In this document: positions 24,701-35,689 of the stretch, piece after piece
How positions within the stretch are numbered: position 1 is the stretch's first letter
Layout of the letters: every line of letters starts with the position of its first letter
NCBI RefSeq assembly: GCF_040958095.1
Contig: NC_091188.1
Coordinates: forward strand, 11,626,002-11,690,001
Direction of reading: 5' to 3'
Length of the DNA stretch: 64,000 nucleotides
Origin: Procambarus clarkii
Lineage: Eukaryota > Arthropoda > Malacostraca > Decapoda > Cambaridae
The notes under the pieces: model-generated
Seen by the model: only the letters and a program-made list of their open reading frames with translations
Told to the model about the DNA's origin: nothing
Database searches by the model: none
Program-made: the position numbers and the translations under genes

Positions 24701-27700
24701 TCCATTCTTTGTATAGCCCATGTGGCATTCTGACCCCACCATGTCGGCACCCACCCACACCGTTGGCTCACTGTTCCTCTGACCTCGCTTGTAACAGCCT
24801 CAGCCTCCCTTCGAGTCGAAAAGTTCCCCATTCTGGTTATTTTCTCGGGTATTTGTTGTTACTGGCTTTATATACACTGCAAATCGACTTCCAGATGGAT
24901 ACTGATCAAAAACAGAGTCAATCCATGACAAAAGCATTGGAAGAAACATGTAGCATGAGGAAAAATGATTGAGTTTTCATCGAACGTATAGAAAAGTGAG
25001 ATTTATATATACTTATATGCAAATATCCCATTACAGCATTCTATTGCAAACAATTTGATACCAAATTGAACAAGGTAGCAAGAACATCGAGGTGAGAAAG
25101 CTGACAAGTGTAAACATTGGGGTGTTGTGGTGAGCTCACGGGCAATGCTCGACCTGACCTTGTGCAGTGGGTCGCCCACCACACCAGCAAAAGTGTTAAG
25201 GCTTGTAGGCAGACTCTTATCTAGAAACTCAATTATATTTAGTGATAAAAGAGAGTATAATTCACTAAAACAATGAAGTGCAATATACCAAATCATCTAG
25301 TGTTTTTTCTTCACTCATGGGTACATCTCCTCCTTCATCTGTGGCTGCTGTTGTCCCATTCTTATCTTCATCTTCAGTGGCACCATTATTTGTTCCTCCA
25401 GCAGGTGTTGCAGTCGTTGAAGAATTTGTACTAGTAAGGGCATCAACATCTTTTAAAAGAGAAGGTACCGGGGCAGTGGTACGCAGACCTTGCCGTACAT
25501 GAGACAATAGATCCTGTGTGGCACTCTCGTACAAGTCAAAGCCAATTTGATAGGCCATTAGTTCATTGTCCTGTAATAAAACAATCAAAACAATAAAATA
25601 TTCACCACAATCAAATACCAAATATATTTGTAATAATAGTAAACCACTTGCACTAAACAAGAAACCTCTTGTAAAAGGAGTCCCTTACTGTCACAATTCA
25701 CTACTTGACTCTCACAATTGTTGTTCTTAGCTGATAGCAGTAAACAGAATTTATATTCATATATCATGTAATCCATCTACATTGCCTTATATATTTGGGT
25801 TAAAATCTATTTAATATTAATTTATCTAATTTGAGGTTTAAAGTTTTCCTTGAACACACTACAGTTCTCCACTGTTTTTACCTTCTTCATTAGCTTTATG
25901 TCATCTGCAAACTTCAACATGTATAAGCCCTCTCAACACCACCTCTCTGACTGTGACCCCCTCCGCATAAGACAACAGTGTGTGTACCATCACCTCACCC
26001 CCATCCCTCAACAGTGTGTGTACCATCACCTCACCCCCATCCCTCAACAGTGTGTGTACCATCACCTCACCCCCCATAACACAACAGTGTGTGTACCATC
26101 ACCTCACCCCCCATAACACAACAGTATGTGTACCATCACCTCATCCCCATCCCTCAACAGTGTGTGTACCATCACCTCATCCCCATCCCTCAACAGTGTG
26201 TGTACCATCACCTCATCCCCATCCCTCAACAGTGTGTACACCATCACCTCACCCCCCCCCCCTCATACCTCAACAGTGTGTGTACCATCACTTCACCCCC
26301 CATAACACAACAGTGTGTGTACCATCACCTCACCCCCCATAACACAACAGTGTGTGTACCATCACCTCACCCCCATAACACAACAGTGTGTGTACCATCA
26401 CCTCACCCTCCATAACACAACATTGTGTGTACCATCACCTCATCCCCCATAACACAACAATGTGTGTACCATCACCTCATCCCCATACCTTAACAATTTC
26501 AAAACATCACTTCAACATATCTGCAGTTATTCCATCTATACCAGGTGCCTTTTTCCTCTAGCCTATTCACAGCTTCTCAAATTTCTCCTTATGAGTCCTC
26601 TCTTCCAGTCTCTTTCATCAGCTCCACTCATTACAAAAGATGAGTATACTGTAATTATCTTTTCATTGTTTGTATCCGTGACTTTAAAATATTAATTCAA
26701 CCACTTGGCAGCATTATTCACATCTTTTGAACACAGCCCAATCCCACTTTTTTTTTTACAGAAAAGTTGGTAATTTTTTTTAACCAAATTGTCAAAATAT
26801 TCTACCCAAATCCTGGCCCATTACCTTATTATGAATTTTAATTTTCGTGTCTTGAAAGTTTCATTCCGATAGCCCAAGACATTTTCCAAATATCACACAC
26901 AAAAATATAGGAATTAAGTACAGTATTCCTATTGAGGATACCTAATTAATGAAGCATTTGTAACTGAGCTATAGTTCAGGAATCCCATAAGAACTATAGT
27001 CCAGGTATCCTATAGAAATCCCAAATCATAAAGATGTTTCGTGATTGGATGAAAATATAACCCCTTTTGGACATGCATACATGTGCTAAGTTTTGCACAG
27101 AAAAGGCTAGCTAGGTATTTAATGAAAAAGTGAGCCAAGCAGCTCAGAATAAGGATTCAAAGCACACAACCTAACCTACTACCAAAGGGTTAAGGAAGCA
27201 TTGCTTCAATGACCAGACCTTTGTCCAATGAAATATGTATGCCATGAACTTAAGAAAGAAGTTCACAAACATAAGCTGCATAATCCATAGTTGTTCTGCA
27301 TTGAAGGATTGTAAACATCCCTACCAAGAAGTGCATCAACCAATTAAAAGGCAACATGATGTACCTTATTTTTGTTATTAAAGCTAGATTACAAGCAACA
27401 AAATATGGTTAACAGGGGGCGTGTGAATAAAATTAGGCAAAGAAAAATATATAATTATTTTGGAGTTATGTCTTGTTCATCCAATAATGATAGCATACAC
27501 TTACTAATGACTTCAGTTATTTATGCAAGTGAAAAAAAGGTTAGAATAAATTTAGGATGTACTACAGAAGACTTATTTTAGTATTTGCATTAACTTTAAA
27601 ACAATCACATGACTATATAGATCACACAAAGCTAATTAAAATAAATGTAAATGTTATAAACTGAACAGCATGCTGAAATTTTGGGTTGCAACAAATTTAT

Positions 27701-30700
27701 GTAAACTGACAATATAAATAATTGAAAAGTACTTATATATAATATACATACCAATAAAGAAAAGAAAAACAGTACATATAATACTAACCATTGCTTCACT
27801 TTTGAGGCTGTCATTCTTAATGAGCTTGTCTAGAATTGAAGCTACTTCATGGGGCTTGTCCAAGTGAATTAAACACTGACACATGTTGACATAGTCTGGA
27901 GTGTCCAGGCCTTGATACAATGACACCAGCTGTTCCAAAACCTCATCACGAAACTTCCGTTGCTCTATGTACTGCATGGCTATCTTGTACGAGTAAGTAA
28001 GACTACCTACAATGTCATCCTGCAATGTAGGAAAATACGAAATGCATACGTCATTCTTCTTTTCATTATCTATAATAAAACACAGCATAATAATACCTTG
28101 TAAATTCTGACATTTGAGCTTTGGAATCACATCCTGCAATAAATCTATAACCTTATATTATACTATATTATTCCCCCCTTTTCTTTAGGCTGTACAGTAC
28201 TCTTAACTCTACTTACTGATGTCATGATGGCTTCTTTGAACCAATCCATTCGATGAGTTTCAAGGGCTATTCCAATAGCGTGACGGTATTGTTGGTCTTC
28301 GATGCAGCGTTGAAACATATTATTTAATAGTGTCTCTAACCGTGGATCCATCTTGGCATCCTTCTGAGCACGTATTTTGATGTAATGATCAATGGCATGA
28401 ACTGGTGGAAGAAAACAGAACATTAGAAATTTCAATGCTCGCATAATAATCTTATATTAGAATAGACTGTAGCAAAGGCTATAAGATTAGAATACTGTAG
28501 GTTATAACAAAGGCTACGTTGCCTATTTAATATTTTTAGAACCAGAACTAAAAGACTATATAATAAATAATAACTATGTGTCTGAAAGGTAATTTGGAAT
28601 GGTAGAGGGGGACAGTTCTATATAATGGCTGTGTAATGGGCAAATGGAGACAATATGTTAAGAGCATAAAACATCTAGGATGGAAACTCAAACACCTATA
28701 AACTGGTAGTAGAGCAGCTGTCTCTGTAACAAGTTAGTTGTTGTTATGCTTCCATAATGGCTTAACAAGGTATTACTATCCAGTGCAATTATGTTTTGTT
28801 TACATTGATGCAAAACTTTTAAATTAAACAAAAAATAATTTGGTGTGCTACTGAATCAGCTTTGCACTGAGTGTGGTATGTGTTTATCCACATTTAATAT
28901 CTAAAGAACAGGTGATAGATGCTCCGACATATTTTATCAAGTGAATGTTTGTTATCATTCATTTGGAGGCCTGGTCGAGGACCGGGCCCGGGGGTACGCG
29001 CCAAAATCATCACAATGTAAGTACAAAGGTACAGTATCACCAAATGGAAAACTATACATAATGACCATAATACGGTTCTTTAAAAGCGTAGACCTCAGGC
29101 AACAAATAGTTGTTACCATGGCCTAATCTTTCAAATTATTCGTGCTTAAAAACTAAAAGGACTGCATATAAAATACAGTACTAATGTACTGAAGTTACAT
29201 TTGTGACGATAATCTCCTTCAAGAGATTGAGCCTGCTCTTCCCTCCAAAAATACGGCGATGCATCTATATAAAACTACTATGGAAGAAATGTCCAACGAC
29301 AACAACATGTCGTTTGCCAGAGAGCAAAACGTATGCAGCCAGGAACACCTGCCTCACCTCAAACCGCCAAACTACCTGTCTTGTTGCCGGTTCCTCGCTG
29401 ATTGGCCGCCGGTCTGGCTGCAACTGCACTCCACCCACTATACTACTTGATGTCTGGGGCCGCCACGACCTCAGTCCTCAGAATATTCAGTGCTTTCATA
29501 CGGTTAACACGTCTTCCTAGTAGACGGAGCTTTGGCTTACGTGTACTAAGAGAGGTGATAGCTTAAAGCCAATATTCCTGCACCTCTCATTTTCTTGTAT
29601 ATTGCACAGCTTGTTATTGCTCACTTGTCTTAACGTAACTTTTCATTTTTTCATTTAATTATTCTTATTATTTTGATTGATTGATTTTATTATACGAATT
29701 TGTATGTCCATTTTATTCATGTTTTGCTTATCTAACGTAATTAAAATTCCATTGTTAAAATTTACTTGTGTTTTGTGTGTCTTCTCCTTACCTTACCACA
29801 GACGAAGTTCCAGATTTTCTATTTTTTTTTTATTCTATGTGACGAGGCCATACCCTTAGCTTTGAACAGCCGAACACCAACGCGTTACCGTCACACATTA
29901 TTCTATAGGAAAATAATAATATAGAAATGAATACCTTTGATAGTGTCAATGTATAGTTGATTGGGGTCTTGGTGTAACATAGGACCAGATCGGAGAGCAT
30001 ATGTGAGCGAGTCCAAATAAGACCCCAAGTGGAAGTACACTTTGGACACAAGCAGAGCAGCCAACTCTTGCTTTGGAAAATCTCCATCTTCCTCAAGTCT
30101 TTCACTGTGGAAGAAAAAAATGAACATCATTAAAAATAAATTACTACAGGCAATGCTTATTTTCTTTGTAACATTTCTATACTGGGTTCAACTTGTATCA
30201 AATATCCCTATTATGAGACAAATATTAGTTTTACCATGATTCTATATCCTGGCACCAAAGCATGAGTATATAGATTTCAGTGCTGCTACTGTTAACAGTA
30301 TTAAATTTTAAGATATCACTTGAGATCTCTACTCAAGCTTTGTTAAAAAGGACTAAAAAAATGAACTACCGAGATATACATGACCCAATAACAATAAAGA
30401 CCATCCTTACACAACCACACAATAGTGCTGAAAATATCAGTGCAATACATGAAGACATTCTCCAGATAAGTACTGTATAACTCAAACATTGACACTCCAA
30501 AAAATTTTATGTTAAAATCAATAGGTGCAATATCGCTACCCCAATGATAACTAATTACTGTACAGTATTATGATTTAAATATACACAGTGCATGTACAAT
30601 ACTTTTATTTTATATTTAGTAATTCCAAAACACATCATCTACAGGAACTTTCTGAAGAACCACACATAATCATTGCCATACAAGTTTTTCCAAGTCAATG

Positions 30701-33700
30701 CAAAAACAAAGAATGGCCACACAACAGCACATAGCCCTGGAAAAGAAAACTATAATCAGTTACAATTCAAAATAAAGCTCCACACTTGTTGGATTAGCAG
30801 AACACACCAACGTGGAGATCCTACAATGTAATGGTGACCATAATTAGAGAAGAGGGGTAAACCAACTACAGTGGTACCTCGATTAACAAATTTAATCCGT
30901 TCCGACACCGAGCTCGTAATGTGAAACGCTCGTCTTGCGAAAAAACAACACTGTCGTCGGAGGCGTCCGAGAAGCAGCGGGAACGCTAGGAAGCACCATG
31001 TGGTTTGCTCATTAAGTGAGTGAAAGCTCGTCAATTGAGACAAATTTTCTGCGATTGGCTCGCTCGTTACTCGAAATGCTCGGAACTGGAGTCGCTCGTC
31101 ACTCAAGGTTCCACTGTAACAACTTTCTGAACGCAGAAGCCGCAGAAACCGTGAAAGGAGACCAGAAGCAATTTTTATTGTGAGCCCAATCACTTGAGGT
31201 TAGGTGTGAGATCAGGTTAATTATTAATCACATGAGCAAAAGACACTACGCATAGAGGAAAGTGGGTATAGTAAAAATATGACACACACACATGTATATA
31301 TTGGTGAAACTCCTATTAACACTTTCGCGCTATCTGGACGCGCCGGCGCGTCCCGTTTCGTCTAACGCTAACGCATAGTGGACATAAAGTTGAGTCCTCT
31401 TTTAAAATATTTGTATAAAATTCAATTTTTATCCGATTTACTTTGGGTTTGTTTCAAACTGCGCGCTATGAGGCTCTCTTTCTCACCACTAGGCTGCATG
31501 GTACAATAAGTTCATGAAAGGTGTGGATAACTTCGATCAAATGGTATTTTGTCCCAAACGGGTTGCAGGTGGGTGACTTTAGCCGTTTATACTGGTAATG
31601 CTTCCCCCATATCATGTATTATATGCATATGTCTGTTTAGGGAATTTTATTCCGATCAATATACAACCAAAAATAACTGTGTGCAACAAGTATAAACTTG
31701 ACAAACATAACAAAAGTAAAAACATTTCGTGTGTGTTTGACGCTCACTGATATGTTCCAGCGTTGTTTTATATTTGGCGCTATTCTAACTTACGCTTTGT
31801 TGATATTTTTTACCTATGGGCACATAGAACATTCTATTGCGAACACATTGACACAAAAATGAATGACGTACATAGAAAATTAATGTCATGAGAGTGAAAT
31901 AAGTATAAACTTTCAAAGCGCCGTGCGTCGTCCCGTCACCGATACCGGGTAACAATTTCACCACTTCCCACACTCTTGCGGGCGGGCCGCATCATTATTC
32001 TACGCTTATATTCATATCACCGTGTTGGGAATTTCATTGCGAGTCCATTGATACCAAAATTAACGCTGTAGAATAAGTGTGGAGGTGATTACAATCCCAA
32101 GAGTAAAAACATTTTGTTGCTGATGGGCGCTCACGGCGAGTCATCTTCGTAGTTATTTATTTGGTGCTGGTATCCCTATACGTTTCGTGACTTTTTTTAC
32201 TGATGTTCTTCTAGAGAATTTTATTGCGAACACGTTGGTACCAAAATGAAATACGTAGCATGAGAACTAAGGTCAGAAGAGTAAAAAGAGTATACACATT
32301 TTTGTTTTTACGCTTAAGCGATAAAAACGCTGCGCGCACATTCGGTTGGCTGAGTGACCTTTGCGGAAAGCGCGAAAGTGTTAAAATGGGCAATATAATT
32401 ATCTGGCTGACAACTGGTGCTGAGATGGCTGATCTCTAGGGGGGGGGGGGGCCAGGCCACAACTTTAGCCATCAATATACTGTATTTTCGTTAATATCTC
32501 ATCAAGTACCGATTCTACAAACCTGTGATATAATTTTATGGACCAGCTTTTATTTAATTCATAAGTTTCCCAAAACATTGTATATAAACAAATTATTCCA
32601 CATCCAGTACAAATAAACTTTGCTTCAATATACAATATAAAGTAAAAGGACAACAACAAAAAACCAGGAACTCACATTTTCTGTATGGAGTCTGCTATTT
32701 CTGGCCAAAAGGTGTCTGTGATCTCATTAAGTCTCTCCAGTGCAAACACCCGTAGTTGGTCTTCATTCTCATCCAGCAGGGCCAGGATGCCCGCTGTGTG
32801 AGGACAAAATTTGAAACACTAGTATGCATTATGATTTATTCTTGCTACCAATAAAACATTTAAAAATGCTGAATATTTTGTAGACATTTGAGAAAATTGG
32901 AAACAAAATTTCCCTATTCTTTAAACTGGTAAAAAATGATATTAAAGGTAATTTGAGCATAGAAAATAGAGGAGATGGCAAAACAGATGAACATACATCA
33001 TTTCCTGCAATGGTAGCGAGTGCATAAAGCACTGTATTACGAAACATCTGGTGACACGATCTTTGAAACCTCAAAGATCGAAATAGAAATGAAATTAAAA
33101 TAGTACAGTACAAAACTAAATACAGTAGTACAAAACCCAAATAAGTAGATATTTGCTTCTGTAATTTTTTTTTGGTTTATTAACAATACAACACAAAGGC
33201 CAATTTATTCTGGTGTGAGAACATCTCAAGTTACCATTTTGGGCAGAGATATGTTAAGCACCTAGAATAATTTTAAAAACTTTATACTGTATTGGGAATA
33301 ACCAAGCTTTCTTGACGTACAGCAGATGCAGAGTAGATCTAGGTTTCCCTCTATAGATGCATCTATAGAGCATAGGGAGAGAGAGAGTGTACCTATTTTT
33401 TTAACTTGGCTTGGACCAAATTTCTGAGAGTTTATATTAAAATGCACAGCATTATGTTAGGCAACAAGTGTTGATTTTCATAGCTAAAATGTTAACTTAA
33501 AGATTGAGTATACACTGGATACAAATATATAGAGCAATACACCATTCAGATACATACATGTATTACAGTATGTATACCGAAATATATGAGCAGCAAATTT
33601 ATATTTTATTTTATCCTGTCCCTAAATAGTACAGTTTCCCCTGGGGCCTGTAACCAACATGCTCCCAATCCCTAGGTTATGTAAGTGTTCATTAATAAGA

Positions 33701-35250
33701 TATTTCTCCACTTTCTCCGAGTACTGTATAACTATATAGCATCTGGAAGGAACACAGAGACATAAAAAATGGTGCCCAGGCACTTGGACCATCAGGGATC
33801 AAACGCCAACTCTAAGAAGCAAAGACGTCCCTCCACCAACTAGACCAAAGTGAATGAGCATGTACTAAATACTGTACTGAATTTATACAATAACATTTTA
33901 ACTAATAAACTGAAGGAGAAATGCAAACACCAGCAGTAAATTATCCATTGGTTACTACCAGTTAAAATCAATTACAGGGTATATAATGAATAAACTATCT
34001 GACCTCAGGGAGTAGAAGAACTCCCGAGACCATCTCCAGGTAAGATCCCGGTAAGAATTTACTGAACATATTGCACTAATAAATAATTATACAGTACTAT
34101 CTAAAATTTTCCCATTTCATGTGGACACAGGTCACTTAAAAAAAAAAAATTCAAATTAAGAATTTCAGTCCAGTGTGTGAAAGAAGTGTGTAGAGCAAGT
34201 GTAGAAAATTGATCAAATACAAAATATAGCAGCTAAAAAATTAGGATTTGTGTGCAAGTGTGCAAACAGTAGTACCTTAATTGAATTGAACTATCAGGGA
34301 GAAAGCGCCAAGCCATTATGACTATATAGCACTAGGAAGGGAGTGAGCATAAAGATTTGGAATGGAATGGAACGGGGGGAAGGAATGGTGCCCAACCACT
34401 TGGACAGTCGGGGATTGAACGCCGACCTGCATGAAGCGAGACCTTCGCTCTACCGTCCAACCCAAGTGGTTGGACCTTAAAAAGATTCCTGCAGGCAAGG
34501 TGATGATGTCACAGGCACCTCACAGTGTGCCGTATATAATAGCAATTTTAATTTGCTTTTCGGAACAGGAAGCCGGTGTATGCAAATATATACGTTAGGC
34601 TGGTATTCAGCCCCTCCCCCCTCCCCCAGGTCAAACTACAGACCCTCCCCCTGGGTGCAACCCCTCAACAGTCGCCTACCTTCCAGACACCTATTTACTG
34701 TGACAAGAAGCATTAGGAGAAAGGAAACATACCCAACTATTTGCCCCATCCGAGAATTTTTTTTATTTCATTAGGTTAAGTTAGGGTTGTTTACAAAGAG
34801 CAGCAATAACACACCACGACACATCCTGGCGGCCTTTGTGAACCCTGTCAGTGATCCTGGTCTATCATGACAAACTTCCACACCAATAGTGAAGCACTCC
34901 ATTAACTTTACAATTTTAGCTATAGCGGCTGTGATGAATGAAACAGAGAGCTTGCAGTGTTTAGAGCTGTCCATGATAAAGAGACAGAGACAGAAAAAGG
35001 GAGAGACAGAGAAAGGGAGAGAGAGAGGGAAGAAGAGAGAGGAGAGTTGACAAAACAGGTACTTGGACACCAGAGGTCTGGCGGCCCACGGTTCCTACAC
35101 TACACATATTATTACTCCTCCTCCTCCATATTACACCTCACTACTCGTCTCCTTGGCTCCCGGCCGACCTGTGCCTGCCCCCGGCGCCCAACACGGCCCC
35201 GGGGAAGGAGAGGGAGAGGGCACACTACCTGCAGATGTGATGAAGCCCAT
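17227..35250 (-). CDS. PSMD1: 26S proteasome non-ATPase regulatory subunit 1 (Rpn2/PSMD1), complete, nine coding exons
   Basis: Rpn2 is the large scaffold subunit of the proteasome 19S base; it sits over the ATPase ring and helps anchor the ubiquitin receptor Rpn13 and the deubiquitinase module. CDS exons on the minus strand are 35250-35229, 32793-32676, 30104-29935, 28401-28217, 28019-27789, 25570-25289, 23579-23353, 22446-22197 and 18726-17227. All junctions are GT-AG and every phase closes, giving 2985 nt and 994 aa (human about 953). The N-terminus [20 protein letters not shown] resembles the animal start. The central part (roughly residues 340-800) is the proteasome/cyclosome alpha-helical repeat toroid, with landmarks such as [30 protein letters not shown] and [17 protein letters not shown] Lys/Glu-rich KEKE tract follows (about 861-912), then the conserved C-terminus ending [11 protein letters not shown]. 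The ATG context is favourable (A at -3, G at +4). Identification rests on recalled family sequence, not a search, but conservation is unambiguous. Confidence 0.97.
18913..19468. mobile_element. Possible TTAA-flanked element in PSMD1 intron 8
   Basis: TTAACCCTTAAGC at the left and GTCTAAGGGTTAA at the right form short terminal inverted repeats starting with CCCTTA inside TTAA. The interior has no open frame of note. The TIR is short, so this is tentative. Confidence 0.45.
20301..21354 (-). mobile_element. CR1-like LINE copy 3, 5'-truncated, in PSMD1 intron 8
   Basis: This is the last third of ORF2 plus the 3' UTR and octamer tail of the same family, antisense to the plus strand and in the same transcriptional sense as PSMD1. 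Similarity ends at about 21354. Relative to copy 2, a 2-nt deletion in the CTCTCTG run near 21309 shifts the frame. Downstream of it a 298-codon open stretch (21259-20363) covers motif B, FADD and the C-terminal domain. Confidence 0.92.
20363..21259 (-). pseudogene. LINE ORF2 C-terminal fragment (RT motifs B and C onward)
   Basis: The open frame begins [20 protein letters not shown] and runs to the native C-terminus YMSGIGWL. It lacks endonuclease, RT fingers and motif A, so it cannot work alone. Its sequence is almost the same as the intact copies, indicating a recent insertion. Confidence 0.9.
21480..22110. repeat. Diverged internal tandem repeat related to the TTAA elements (PSMD1 intron 8)
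   Basis: Two related segments of about 240 bp each carry CATTTTGACACCA and TATAACCYAACAAA, then a GTAAACCATTT-like block and a CACTGAGYGG block (at 21561 and 21762). The ACACATTTTGACACCAAA-type motif resembles the iterated motif inside the 31316-32384 element. Terminal TTAA repeats were not found. Confidence 0.5.
22197..22446 (-). CDS. PSMD1: PSMD1 coding exon 8
   Basis: The exon is 250 bp, with acceptor TTCTTGCAG and donor GTGAGT. It encodes [33 protein letters not shown] and [20 protein letters not shown], the start of the toroid repeats. Confidence 0.95.
23353..23579 (-). CDS. PSMD1: PSMD1 coding exon 7
   Basis: The exon is 227 bp, with acceptor ATTCCAG and donor GTAAGG. It encodes [20 protein letters not shown] then [20 protein letters not shown], near-identical to the family consensus. 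It ends in phase 2, and the split Arg codon is completed by exon 8. Confidence 0.95.
23900..25199. mobile_element. Large palindrome: probable inverted dimer of TTAA elements in PSMD1 intron 6
   Basis: Two arms of about 580 bp are inverted copies of each other (for example CCCATAGTATTCGGACAATA near 24411 against its reverse near 24655). TTAA flanks occur at 23900-23903 and 25196-25199, with CACCTTCGTTG and its near-complement just inside. A third TTAA plus CACTTTTGCGG lies centrally at 24543. The simplest reading is two abutting elements of about 650 bp in opposite orientation sharing a TTAA. Confidence 0.7.
25289..25570 (-). CDS. PSMD1: PSMD1 coding exon 6 (includes a low-complexity acidic loop)
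   Basis: The exon is 282 bp (94 codons, phase 0 at both ends), with acceptor TTACAG and the less usual donor GTATAT. The first half encodes the conserved [20 protein letters not shown]. The second half is Ser/Thr/Gly/Asp-rich and poorly conserved, matching the position of the variable, phosphorylation-prone loop known in mammalian PSMD1. Confidence 0.92.
25967..26490. repeat. Minisatellite in PSMD1 intron 5 (about 29-33 bp units)
   Basis: The unit is AACAGTGTGTGTACCATCAC then CTCAYCCCC with either ATCCCTC or ATAACAC before the next unit. About 16 units are present. Spurious Ser/Pro/His-rich ORFs span it. Confidence 0.93.
27789..28019 (-). CDS. PSMD1: PSMD1 coding exon 5
   Basis: The exon is 231 bp (77 codons, phase 0 at both ends), with acceptor TTGCAG and donor GTTAGT. 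It encodes [20 protein letters not shown] through [20 protein letters not shown]. Its last residues (DSLKSEAM) extend a few residues past the usual family sequence before exon 6 resumes at DNELMAYQ. Confidence 0.93.
28217..28401 (-). CDS. PSMD1: PSMD1 coding exon 4
   Basis: The exon is 185 bp, with acceptor TTCCACCAG and donor GTAAGT. It encodes [32 protein letters not shown] and [16 protein letters not shown]. The MFQRC...AIGIALET block is highly conserved in Rpn2. Confidence 0.95.
29935..30104 (-). CDS. PSMD1: PSMD1 coding exon 3
   Basis: The exon is 170 bp, with acceptor CTTCCACAG and donor GTATTC. It encodes [20 protein letters not shown] then [17 protein letters not shown], equivalent to the human segment around ALVASKVFYHLG. 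It ends in phase 1. Confidence 0.93.
30867..31118. mobile_element. Tc1/mariner-like MITE in PSMD1 intron 2
   Basis: The element is 252 bp including the flanking TA dinucleotides. Its termini are imperfect inverted repeats: CAGTGGTACCTCGATTAAC on the left, and on the right the complement CAGTGGAACCTTGAGTGAC. TA target duplication and CAGTGG ends are characteristic of the Tc1/mariner superfamily. There is no coding capacity, so it is non-autonomous. Confidence 0.8.
31316..32384. mobile_element. TTAA-flanked, piggyBac-like non-autonomous element in PSMD1 intron 2
   Basis: TTAA is present at both ends (31316-31319 and 32381-32384), directly inside a perfect 12-bp inverted repeat CACTTTCGCGCT. 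TTAA duplication is the piggyBac signature. No transposase frame is seen. The interior repeats a motif of the form TTGCGAACACRTTGRYACCA about every 200 bp (near 31830, 32035 and 32225). Confidence 0.75.
32676..32793 (-). CDS. PSMD1: PSMD1 coding exon 2
   Basis: The exon is 118 bp, with acceptor CACACAG and donor GTGAGT. It encodes [20 protein letters not shown] and continues through [11 protein letters not shown], matching the N-terminal helical region of Rpn2. It enters in phase 1 and leaves in phase 2. Confidence 0.93.
33725..33855 (-). mobile_element. Second SINE-like family, diverged copy in PSMD1 intron 1
   Basis: It keeps the B-box-like region, CCAAGTGCCTGGGCACC and the TATATAGT end in minus orientation, with many substitutions. 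It is part of the same family as 34300-34476. Confidence 0.6.
34300..34476 (-). mobile_element. Second SINE-like family, copy in PSMD1 intron 1
   Basis: On the minus strand the order is CCACTTGGGTTGGACGGTAG, GCAGGTCGGCGTTCAATCCC (B-box-like), CCAAGTGGTTGGGCACC, TATATAGTCATAATGGCTTG. It is the clearest copy of the family. Confidence 0.7.
35229..35250 (-). CDS. PSMD1: PSMD1 coding exon 1
   Basis: The ATG (complement of 35248-35250) opens MGFITSA and the exon ends in phase 1 at a GTAGTG donor. Joined to exon 2 it makes an Ala codon and the family-typical start TSAAGI. The 5' UTR lies at higher coordinates. The adjoining intron 1 sequence (about 35155-35220) is GC- and CpG-rich, consistent with a housekeeping promoter region. 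Confidence 0.9.
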
Positions 35251-35689
35251 CTTGCTATGGAAGTGACTTCACAGATTTGATGGCAGCCACAACAGACGCT
35301 CGCCTCCTGCTGGCGGGCCTCGTCCTCCTCTCGCCCCTCACACACGCACTCACACTCAAAAATAACACTATAATATATTACCTGAACATATTTGCCATAT
35401 ACAACATCTTTTATAATAAAGTTATTAGTAAATTGGCTAATATTTTCGAACACAAAAAGGGATTAAGTATATAATGTAAATGGAAATGTTGTTATATTAT
35501 AAACTTTACTTTCTTTCATAATATTTATTTTATTTATTAAAAATGTAACTTGTCACTGAACTCTTTAATTAAATAAAATAGTTGATAAATAGCTTTATAT
35601 TAGTGTGTATGATGACAGCTGTCGCTAGTAATGTGAATTTAAGAAAATGTTGTGGACATACCAGCTACCATTTCAAAATCAAAATCAAA

